Positions 55,501-64,000 of a stretch of 64,000 nucleotides of DNA are shown here, piece after piece. The stretch spans positions 121,499,678 through 121,563,677 of the forward strand of contig NC_073307.1 in the NCBI RefSeq assembly GCF_027595985.1, written 5' to 3'. Position numbers and translations under genes: made by a program. Position 1 is the stretch's first letter. Every line of letters begins with the position of its first letter. The stretch comes from Sorex araneus. Taxonomy: Eukaryota > Chordata > Mammalia > Eulipotyphla > Soricidae. Below the pieces are notes generated by a model, which saw nothing but the letters and a program-made list of their open reading frames with translations, made no database searches and was not told where the DNA came from.

Positions 55501-57825
55501 TTTGTTTCGAGGTATCTCTTGATTTCTACCTTGATTTTCTTCCTGACACACTCATTGTTCAACACCGAGCTGTTTTATTTCAAGGTGTTTGCTTTGGTTA
55601 TCCATGTCTGTGTGTGATTATCATCTATCTTCAGCGCGTCGTGGTCTGAAAAGATAGTTGATACAATTTCTATTTTTCTGATTCTATTGAGGTATGTTTT
55701 GTGGCTCAGTACATGATCTATCTTGGAAAATGTTTCATGTGCACTGGAAAACAATATGTATTCTTTCTTTTTGGGGTGTAAAGCCCTGTATAGGTCTAAT
55801 AGGCCTCTCTCTTCCGTGTCTTCTTTCAGAGTCAGTGTTTCTTTGCTGAATTTTGTTCTTGTCGATCTATCCAGAGGTGATAAGGTGGTGTTGAAGTCTC
55901 CAACTATTATTGTGCTGCTAGTGATGTCCTCTTTAAAGTCTGTTAGGAGTTGTTTTAAGTATTTAGCTGGTCGTTAATTAGGTGCGTATATATTTAAGAG
56001 TGTGATTTCTTCGTGTTTTCCATATCCCTTGATAAATAGAAAATCACCTTCACTGTACCTTCAAATCTTTTTCAACCTAAAATCTATGTTGTCAGATACT
56101 AGTATGGCCACCCCAGCTTTTATGAGGGAGTTATTTACCTGCAGGATTGTTTTCCATTCTTTGACTTTGAGTCTGTGTTTGTTCTGATTGTTCAGATTTG
56201 TTTTTTGCAGGCAGCAGAATATTGGGCTTAGTTTCCGGATCGATTTTTCCACTCCGTGTCTTTTAATTGGTGCATTTTGGCCATTGACATTGAGAGAGAT
56301 TATTGTTTGGGGTTTTGTGTCATCTTCCTTTGGGACTTTTTGTTCTTGTGGGGTTCTTCCTTGTCTTACTGTAGCCCCTTTAGTCCTTCTTTTAAGTTTG
56401 ATTTTGAGTCTATGAAGTTCCTGAGTTGTTGTTTACCTGAGAAATAGTGTATGGTTCCTTCGAGTTTGAGTGAGAGTTTAGCTAGATAAATTATTCTTGG
56501 TGAGGTGTTCATTTCATTGAGTTTTTTTCCCTATATCTCACCATTGTCGTTGGGCTTGGAGGGTTTTCTCTGATAGGTCTGCTGTAAATCTGAGGGGTGT
56601 TCCTTTATATGTGATTTCCTTCTTTGACCTTGCTGCTTGCAGTATTGTGTCTCTATCCACAGCATCCATCATTCTGACTATGATGTGCCTTGGAGTCTTT
56701 TTGTTTGGGTCTCTTTTCTCTGGTACTCTTTGGGCTCCTTTGATCTGGATGCCTGCCTTTTCCAGCTCTGGGAATTTCTTAGCATTGATGTCTTTCACTA
56801 TGTTTTTTTCACTGGGGTTACTTCCGTGTGCTGTTGGTACTCCAGTGATTCTTATGTTGTTCCTCTTGAGGTCATCCCCTAGGACTCTGATTCATGCTAG
56901 AGCCATTTTGAGGTCTTTTTTCATTATTTTTTGTTGTCTGTAAGTTTTCTGCACCTCATCTTCAAGGTCGCTGATTCTGTCTTTGGCTGTAGCCATTCTA
57001 CTGTTGAGGGCACCTACTGATATTTTTAATTCATCTACAGATTCCTTTATTTGTGTGACTTCTGTTTGTAGCTTTGAAATTTCTGCTCTCATTTCTTCCT
57101 GAATTTTCTTGGTGGACACATCCAATGCTTCATTTATACCCTCCCTTAATTTATAGGATGTCTGTTCCATGGTTTTTGGAGTACATCAACTCTTCTCAAG
57201 ATTTTCTCTCTGAATTCTTTTTCTGAAATGTCGTATATGTAGGTACCCCCTGTTGAGGTTTCTGGAATCTTTTCTTCATCCTCTCTTCGTGTAGGGGATG
57301 TTCGCTGTTTCTTCATATTGGTATGGAAGTGTAGAGTTGGAACCTTCTAGATGTCTATCCCTATTCCCTCTTGATGGGGCAGTGGGGGCTCTGGTGTGCT
57401 AAATTGATAATGGTAGCCTTAATCCTATTCTAGAATTCTTCCTTACTCTCAGGCAATCATCCTGATTTATGTGCAGCCTCTAGTGAAGGTTTAAGGCTAT
57501 GCTCTCTTTTCAAAGATTTTGTGCAGTTTCTATTGTTCACAGATAGTTTTTATGAAGTTAGAATAAACTAATGGACTATGGCCAGGGTATTTTTCAAAGA
57601 AACAGTTTATACAGATTATGAGAAAAAGTAATAATAACTGCAGCTGCAGGAGGCCACGCACCTTTTCCAAGCTCCCTGAGATTCAGGCCACTTCCCCAGT
57701 TTTCACTTGGGACACTGGAGGAGTTCATGGATGCTGATTACCTGCAGGACAGGGGCGGCGCGGTTGGGGAGCTAGCAGAGATGCGTGGCAACAGGAAGCA
57801 GGGTCTGGGACAATTGTATTTTTTT
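52556..57825 (-). mobile_element. Long L1 lacking its 3' UTR, fused to GC-rich monomers
   Basis: ORF2 from its C-terminal end (52556, LNEISQK) to about 56270, including reverse transcriptase (54221-54733, RQGC-type block as [12 protein letters not shown]) and endonuclease remnants. ORF1 lies at about 56290-57230 (56538-56798 RHIIVRMMDAVDRDTILQAA; 56892-57170 coiled-coil heptads) and the 5' UTR runs to about 57825. Broken frames. The expected 3' UTR and poly-A are missing; the sequence passes directly into the monomers at 52178-52555. Confidence 0.9.
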
Positions 57826-57829
57826 AAAC

Positions 57830-58670
57830 TAAAGAACAAAAGGGCAAAACATTTCTTTGTCAGCCATGGTAACATTTTGGGTTGAGATATTCTCTCACAT
57901 TTTTGATAGAAGAAAAATTTGACAGAATCATCAAGAAGGGTCATTTAAAATATGTATAGACACATAAATGTGTATTAATAGTATAAAGCACAACTTGTAC
58001 AAGTATATACATGTAACATATATACATGTAAACATGTATATATTTTACATATTAATATGTATAATGACATATAAATATAAAGACATAATCATAAAACAAA
58101 AACCTTTATCTGATGTTTAATGCACATATTATTTTCCTCTTCATTTAGTTTCTATTAGTTTTAGCCCATGTTTCCTTAGGTGCACAGGAATATTTGAGAT
58201 TGATCAGGTCTTATTTTTTGTTTGTTTGTTTTTATTGTCTTGAGTACTAATTTATAAGAATTAGTATTTTGTGCAAGAGAGCAACTCATGGAGAAATAGT
58301 AAGTCCAGATCACGTACAGCACACAGAGATGTATAAAACAGATATTGAACCACCGCTCTAGAAAACGCATTAGAAATTTTTCCTAGGGTTTCATATGCAA
58401 CTACTTCCATATTATCCAGATTTACCTTCTGATAATTATATATGAGAAACACAAACATGTCATGAAAATACTCAAAGATTAATGTTAATAGCAAATTTAT
58501 TCTACATGAACACTATGCAGAAATAGACTTTACCTATACGCATATATGTATATATAGACCATGAAAACAAATGATTATTCAGTTATAATATTCAGCTTTA
58601 AAAAGTGATAATACGGTATCCGCAAGGCAATGATAACATTTCTGAATACTATGTCTACATTTTGATTTAG
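57830..58670. other. 3' flank of MRGPR copy 3
   Basis: 57835-57950 matches 45575-45700; 58120-58250 matches 49600-49722; 58255-58670 matches 50493-50940. It therefore carries the compact, uninserted form of the copy 2 flank. A TACATG/TATATA-rich stretch is at 57990-58080. Confidence 0.65.
58496..58501 (-). promoter_or_regulatory. Polyadenylation signal of MRGPR copy 3
   Basis: AATAAA on the minus strand about 170 bases downstream of the stop codon. The same hexamer is kept downstream of the pseudogene copy at 50741-50746. In copy 1 the aligned place (about 20141-20147) reads AAAAAA, so the signal was lost there. Confidence 0.55.
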
Positions 58671-59660
58671 TTAGGCCACATGAGTATTTCCTGCCATCTC
58701 CAGGGTCTCCTGAGGAGGGCTGCCTTGGTGTCCATCCTCCTCAGGAACATCCTGCAAAGCTCTCTGCAGAATTACTTTGAGGCTCCTTCTTTGCTGTCTT
58801 TGCTGGTGTCTATAAGAGCCAACAAAGAAGTAAATGATGGGATTGGCACAGCTGTTGACAGCAGTTAATACATTGAGCACTACATGTACTTTAAAGCGGA
58901 TCATGTAAGGAACAGTTAACAACCCTTCTAAGAGAAAATAATAGATTCCCCAGGACACGCCAAAGAGGAGGAAGACCAGCACTGTGACCCCAATGGTCAC
59001 ATACAGCCTGGTCAGCTTTATCTTCTGGGAACCACACAGCAATCTGGTCAGCAGCACCAGACTGGACCCAAACATTAGCACAAAGGAGAAAATCAGCCAC
59101 ATGACAATGCTGAAATCAATTTGTCTACTCAAATTGATTTCACATTGTTCAGACAGAAAATCACATGAAATCAATTTCAAAACAGTCAGGAGCAGGGACA
59201 GCACCCAAAGCAGGCCACACACGACAGATGGCATGTGTTTTGGGCGGTGGCAACGATACCAGATGGGCTTGAGGACAGACAGGCAGCGCTCAGTGCTAAT
59301 GGCAGTGAGAATGCTCATGCTTGCCAAATAGGGAATGAGAAATGCTATCCAAAAAACTAGCACCAGGTTGCTGGATTGTAATTCGCTATATCTGATCAAA
59401 TACATTATGGAGGATACCATGTGGGTGCACAGACAGACAACATCAGCTCCTGCTAAGTTGAGGATGTAGACGGAGAAAGCATTCCTCTTCATGCGGAAAG
59501 CCAGGAGCCAGATCACCATTACATTTTCTGCCAGCCCCACCAGGGAAATGATGAATTCCACAATGCCGGAGATCAGCAAAGCCATCACAAGTTTTCTATA
59601 AAAGTCAAATAAATCCTGCCACATGCTTTCAATCTCCCAAGGTGCGACAGTTACATCCAT
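58671..59660 (-). CDS. MRGPRX: Mas-related G-protein coupled receptor, MRGPRX-like, copy 3 (intact)
   Basis: Intact 329-residue receptor in one coding exon. The exon begins at 59685 after an acceptor TTTGTGTTTCCAG, and the ATG at 59658-59660 has a strong Kozak context (AGCATGG), which fixes the start. Seven hydrophobic segments are present, with LNLAGAD in TM2, ERC at 124-126, the family TM5-TM6 loop CGSQKIKLTRLY, NPIIY at 273-277, and a tail [14 protein letters not shown] followed by PPQETLEMAG. Oddities: TM1 has EN (E45-N46) where the family has GN. The TM6 CxLP signature is FGVSW (233-237), so the usual TM6 proline is Ser236. K162 stands at the MRGPRX2 E164 position, while D182 keeps the D184 position. 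Only the first Cys (C166) of the TM4-TM5 disulfide aligns; the second position is Ser178, though C173 is nearby. There is no sequon in the N-terminus. An AATAAA on the minus strand lies about 170 bases after the stop. Probably functional, with a ligand set differing from human paralogues; orthology to one human MRGPRX gene should not be assumed. Confidence 0.93.
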   Translation of the reverse strand: MDVTVAPWEIESMWQDLFDFYRKLVMALLISGIVEFIISLVGLAENVMVIWLLAFRMKRNAFSVYILNLAGADVVCLCTHMVSSIMYLIRYSELQSSNLVLVFWIAFLIPYLASMSILTAISTERCLSVLKPIWYRCHRPKHMPSVVCGLLWVLSLLLTVLKLISCDFLSEQCEINLSRQIDFSIVMWLIFSFVLMFGSSLVLLTRLLCGSQKIKLTRLYVTIGVTVLVFLLFGVSWGIYYFLLEGLLTVPYMIRFKVHVVLNVLTAVNSCANPIIYFFVGSYRHQQRQQRRSLKVILQRALQDVPEEDGHQGSPPQETLEMAGNTHVA

Positions 59661-59685
59661 GCTCAGATATTCTCTGCTGGTGTTC

Positions 59686-61365
59686 CTGGAAACACAAATG
59701 AGAAAGAATTTTCAGTATGGTCACGAATCCCCATGGTCATACAGGTACCTGAGACCAGAGAGAAGCAACTAAGAGAGTTTAAGCAGCCCACACAACTTTG
59801 ACATGCTATATTTGGACTCTGCCTGATCTTTCTGAAAAACCTGGGATTTCTCTACCAAATCACAACTTTTCACAGACATGAAATGTTCTCAGGTCCTAGT
59901 TTTCCCACTAGTTTCCTAGGCCATGTCCAATCACACAGTGTCTGGAAGGGAGTTTTCCTGGCAGGATATCAGGGCGGCAGTGGGAATCTGAAGTCACCTT
60001 CTTCTGCTCTGAGCTTTCTTTTCCTCAGAGTCATGAACTATGTGACATCTCAGTTACTGAAAAAGACCTACTCAGAGAAAACAGGGCCTCGGGATATGAA
60101 GGAATATGACCCGGAAGCAGAAGGACTGTTAAGGCCCATATATCAGCTCTCTGAAAACAGCTAGCTCTTACTCATGTTCATTAGTGTGTCCCAATGCCCC
60201 CATTTGTCACAATGGGTCTTTAGGATATGGATAACAAATGAGTGAGGGATGGTTGGAACTAACCACAAGTGTGTGTGAAGATGAGGGTAGGTAAGATAGA
60301 AAAGAGGCCACTATGAAAATAAGATCAGGGAATGATCATGCTGGATAAGATTGGTAAGATTGTATTATTAGAAGTAGGTAAGGGGTATCATGATAATCTT
60401 TCAGTGTCAGTATTGCAAATGACAATGCCCAAAGGAAAAAGAGAAAGAGAAAGAGAGAGAGAGAAGAATGAATGGAAGGGTGGGGAAGGGGGTGGGAAGG
60501 AAACTGGGACCATTGGTTGTGGGAAAGTTATACTGGTGAAGTGATGGTGTGGGAACACTGTATGACAGAAATCTAATCATGAATGTCTTTGTAGTGCTCT
60601 AAAAATAAAGAAAAATATGAAAAAGAAACGAAAGGGAAAAATTTAAAGCAGATATGAGAAGAAGAATCTTTTCTGGTCTTTATTTGGAAAGTTTTGTGTC
60701 TGAGAGTACTCATTAAACAGGCACAATGACAAGTTCTGTCTCCTGTGAGCTTAAAAAAAGCACTTGATAATAAGAAATGATGTTATTTATCATAATAAAT
60801 AAAAACTTAATGAAATTTTAATATTTTAGTATGGAAAATGATATTCACACAATGGAGAGAGGAGGCAGTGAGGCTGAATGACAGACCTCATCATTTATTT
60901 AATGTTACTTATGAAACTATACAAGATAGATAATATTTGTAGTTTTTTACTATGCAGATCTACAGAGAATTCATTGAGAATGGGGTAAGATATTGACTTT
61001 CAGGCGTTTTTGTTTAATGTTTGTGGCACACCTGGTGATTCCCAGGGGTTACTCCTGGCTAAGTATACAGAAATTACTCCTAAACATGCTCAGGGGACAT
61101 TATAGGATACTGGGGATAGAACCTAGGCTGGACTCATGGAAAGAAATGCCTACTGTGTACTATCACCGTGCCCCATGGAGATTGGTTATTGCTCAGGTGC
61201 CTGGTACCAGAGTGACTTGTGATTTAAGTACAAATGCTCATTTGAACTTTAATTTGGGAATAGATGGCAAATCAAGGTGAAGAAGAGCTGCTGGTTTAGT
61301 GCTATTCAAGATAAAAACTCTCTCTCGGTCTTCTTAAGAAAAAATTTAGTTAACAGAACAAAATT
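59686..61365. other. 5' flank of MRGPR copy 3
   Basis: 59805-60240 matches the flank of copy 2. An old L1-like sense tail is at about 60400-60620 (GGGACCATTGGTTGTGGG, ACACTGTATGACAGAAAT). The rest shows no gene. Confidence 0.6.
61009..61175 (-). mobile_element. SOR-like SINE, diverged
   Basis: Reverse-strand element order: GGTTACTCCTGG, ATTACTCCTAAACATGCTCA and CTATCACCGTGCCCC at the head end. Confidence 0.75.
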
Positions 61366-63160
61366 GGTGACTCTGAGAGCTGACAGGAGGGCTGAGTAGA
61401 GGGCCTTTTTGGTCATGGGATGACACTGCGATCCAGAAGGTGGTTGTGGTGAGTGAGTGACCTATATAAAGGTATAAAATTAACCCCTAAGTGTCATATC
61501 TAAGTAGTTAATGCCCATTAAAACTAATGTAAAAATAATAAAAATGCTTACTAAACACAATCTTTTTATATGGAGTAAAGAAAATGGGAGCACAAAGGGT
61601 TTGAGATAGATAATATATACATACAATTGGTATAGTGCTGTTCTGAATATCTAGGTCTGAGTCAGTTACTTTTCCTTTACCAACTCCACAGATCCACTTG
61701 TAGAATGGAATGGCAACTACTTAAAGAGAAGGGAGAGAAAGATGCCAGTAACTCTTCTACAGATCCCAGGAGGAATATATTGATTTGGGATTTTTTAAAT
61801 TTTATTTAATCACCGTGAGATAATTACAAACTTTTATGTTTGGGTTACAATCTCATAATTATCAAATATCCATCCCTCCACTAGTGCACATTCCCCACCA
61901 CCAATATCCCAGATATAAACCCCCATTCCCACCCTCCCCCTGACTCCATGGCAGACAATATATTTTTTTCAATTTTTATTAGTGAATCACCATGATGAAT
62001 TGGGATCTTTTGTATAGCCTGGATTACATAATTTTAAATGTTAATGATATTTTGTTAAAAAAAAGTCAGGAGAACGCATTTAACATTTAAAACAAATTTA
62101 ACATTCCAACATCACACATGCGCTGTAGTTTCACTTCCCTCCATCACTTTACCAGTGTCCCAGCTTCTCCATTTTCTTCCTCCCTGACCTGATTAGCTTC
62201 ATACGTTTTTGTTCTAAGCCCAGTTCCAAGTTTTTGTTGGTCTTGGGCATTTGTATTCCCTGACATTATGTACAATGTTTACTCTATATTGCCTTTCTCC
62301 TAATATCACTTTCAATAAGATCCATCCATAGCAAGCAATGAATTGGGTGTTATTGAAGCCTCCCAAGAACAATGCTCAAAGGCACAAGTCCCTTGCTTCT
62401 ATAAAATACAACCTTTGTTATACCAAGCAGAAGACTAAAATGGTAGGAAGATACTCTTCTGCCCTACCCCACAGTGAAAGGAAGACTCATTTTCCTAGAT
62501 ATGATGAATAAACCATCAAATATGTCTCGGGTCTTGCAATCTTGGTCGACTGACAAGAAGAAGCAGAGTACAAACCTATTTCCATACATCACGGCACATG
62601 TCCTACTCATTCATGTCATTGAACACAAATTTCAGTTATCCTACGTGCTCATCTTTTTTGCCACTGGACAAAAACCTTAGAAACCCAAACCTTCTTCATT
62701 TTGTTGTGGGTTTCAGTATGCTCATTTTTATAATCTCCTCACGTAGTGCTCTTCACTTTGACTATTTATTGTAATAGCCTTACTAACAAAGAAGAAGACA
62801 AATTATGAAGAATAAATGAGTTGGGATCTGAGTAGGTCAACATAGGCCCTGGTCCAGGAGCCTAAGGAATTCCAGGTTTTAGGCTACATCATTTAAAATG
62901 AGAGGTGTTTTCCATCAAATGTCTCTGAAGAAGTAGTCTCTGAGAAGGAATCAGGGTTCTAGATTCTCCTCATAAATTTACTGAGGGTGTGGGAACAGGA
63001 ATGCCTGTTTCCCCATGGTACCAAGCAACTGGGCCCTGTCAACACTGGCTCCTGCTTTGAGCAGAGCAGAGGTTAGGCACGAAGGACTTATGTTCTGCCT
63101 TTCTTTTCTTCCCATAGCTGGTGGCTACATGTCACAGAAGACCACACAGTATTAATAAAA
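61366..63160. repeat. Segmental duplication block (MRGPR 5' flank), second copy
   Basis: Partner of 1-2820. It lies 1.7-3.5 kb upstream of the coding exon of MRGPR copy 3, which identifies the block as MRGPR upstream flank. It lacks the composite retroposon and SINE found at 463-1627 in the first copy, so it preserves the empty site. No open frame with recognisable homology was seen. Confidence 0.85.
61795..61995 (-). mobile_element. Two adjacent short L1 3'-end insertions
   Basis: An L1 3' UTR piece (61795-61960) is followed by a second poly-T plus TATTAGTGAATCACCATGA tail (61962-61993). The flanks TTGATTTGGGATTTTTT (about 61779) and GAATTGGGATCTTTTG (about 61996) are a duplicated target; the duplicate block at 1-440 has the site uninterrupted at about 424-438. 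Confidence 0.6.
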
Positions 63161-63552
63161 TTCTTTAAATTTTTTATTTATTTAAAAAATTTGGAATACA
63201 CCAAGAGGGAGAATCATGAGTTCTCAAGACTTAAGTCACTTTTAGCTATTGTAGTTCATTTAAACTACATTTATTATTCATTCTTCAAAAACCAAAATCG
63301 CAATCAAAAATAATTATTAATATTTGCTTACCACCATATTTTTAAATAAAAGTCAAATGGTACTGGTATGATTTTTTGTAGTAGTAAGAAATGAGATATG
63401 ATAAATCATTTGAGAGAAATTACAGGTGGATATATGACAACCAAAAAAATTAAGCAAAGAATTATATGGAATGTGGTGATTAAGAAATCCATCACCCAGA
63501 GAAAGTCCAGAAACTACCATCAGACAAGCATACTGCAGAAGATAGAATATTC

Positions 63553-63970
63553 TGCCTTTATCAGAAAATCCTATTTGCATGTTCTCCATAGATTATGCAT
63601 CCAGAAAAAGTATTGCTGTCTCACAGATGGATTCCCATTTCCCATGACTCTGGTGCATCCAGGGAAATAAGACGTGAATAAATTTTAAGGACAGCAACTT
63701 GAAACACTTTCTCTCTGCCAAGATTTGAGTTTCTAGTTTCACAGATAGGTAGTAAGTGAGACAGACACTTTAATTTCTGTCCTTTCTGATTTTCTGACTT
63801 TTCTTACCTTACTCATGTGGCTTCCAGTTTGAGGTTCATGGATGTGACTTAGGACAAAAACTCAGCAGTGCTTTGGAAATAAGCTTGATAAACTTACCTG
63901 CTTTGCATCTTCCTTTGGGTGACAAGCTGACTCCTGTTGATAGGAAGAGTCTATAGAGATTCACCTAAGC
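63553..63970. repeat. Far-upstream MRGPR flank block, copy 3
   Basis: Partner of 43348-43770. It carries the intact CAG|GTAAGT donor on the minus strand. The stretch 63160-63553 before it is AT-rich and shows nothing recognisable. Confidence 0.75.
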
Positions 63971-64000
63971 TTTGAACCCTTCTCTGCCGCACAGAAGAAC
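63898..64000 (-). other. Candidate distal noncoding 5' exon of MRGPR copy 3 (donor side, runs off the window edge)
   Basis: A perfect donor CAG|GTAAGT occurs at 63898/63897 on the minus strand, about 4.2 kb upstream of the coding exon of copy 3. The surrounding block is conserved at about 24230-24480 and 43600-43770. Conservation of a donor in two of three duplicated blocks, with the third carrying GT to AT beside a decayed gene, is what suggests an exon. The upstream limit is outside the window or undetermined. Confidence 0.4.

Overview
This is a mammalian nuclear segment, almost certainly from a shrew (Soricidae, probably Sorex-like). The main evidence is many copies of a tRNA-headed SINE whose consensus I recognise from memory as the shrew SOR family; it begins GGGGCTGGAGCGATAGCACA. 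They share the window with one dominant L1 lineage. There are no bacterial-type operons, CRISPR arrays or structural RNA genes. About two thirds of the window is retroelement sequence.

The only host genes I can support are a lineage-specific tandem cluster of Mas-related GPCR (MRGPRX-type) genes, all on the minus strand. There are two full-length receptors (20335-21345 and 58671-59660), one deletion/frameshift pseudogene (about 50941-51655) and one C-terminal relic (about 40540-40745). Flanks shared between copies show that blocks of several kb were duplicated with the genes. A 5' block recurs at 1-2820 and 61366-63160. A far-upstream block with a possible noncoding exon recurs at about 24230-24480, 43348-43770 and 63553-63970.

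Layout: 1-2820 duplicated 5' block carrying a composite retroposon; 2822-4150 tandem L1-derived nonautonomous elements; 4195-4376 RTE-like reverse transcriptase relic; 5489-6454 truncated L1; 7205-7771 SINEs; 9152-14826 full-length dead L1 with a matching target-site duplication; 15325-16157 nonautonomous L1 derivative; 16.2-17.3 kb LTR-like sequence; 18.7-19.85 kb old L1; 20.3-24.5 kb first MRGPR gene and upstream region; 24.8-29.5 kb L1s and SINEs; 30.06-36.5 kb full-length L1 interrupted by a younger L1 with a 5' inversion; 37.4-39.3 kb SINEs and a composite retroposon; 40.5-45.1 kb MRGPR relic between L1s; 46.7-50.5 kb composite retroposons and a solo LTR; 50.9-52.1 kb MRGPR pseudogene; 52.2-57.8 kb GC-rich tandem monomers joined to an L1 at a unit junction; 57.8-64.0 kb third MRGPR unit.

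The most interesting biology is in the receptors. All three aligned copies carry a basic residue where the human MRGPRX receptors have the ligand-binding Glu (E164 in MRGPRX2). The first receptor has lost the ancestral ATG by ATG to CTG change in an intact Kozak context. The third lacks the TM6 proline. The second theme is at least two composite retroposon designs: GC-rich repeated 5' units joined to an L1 3' end, and GC-rich units joined to a SINE-like body with a simple-repeat tail. I could not run alignments or database searches, so element boundaries are approximate unless a target-site duplication is given.
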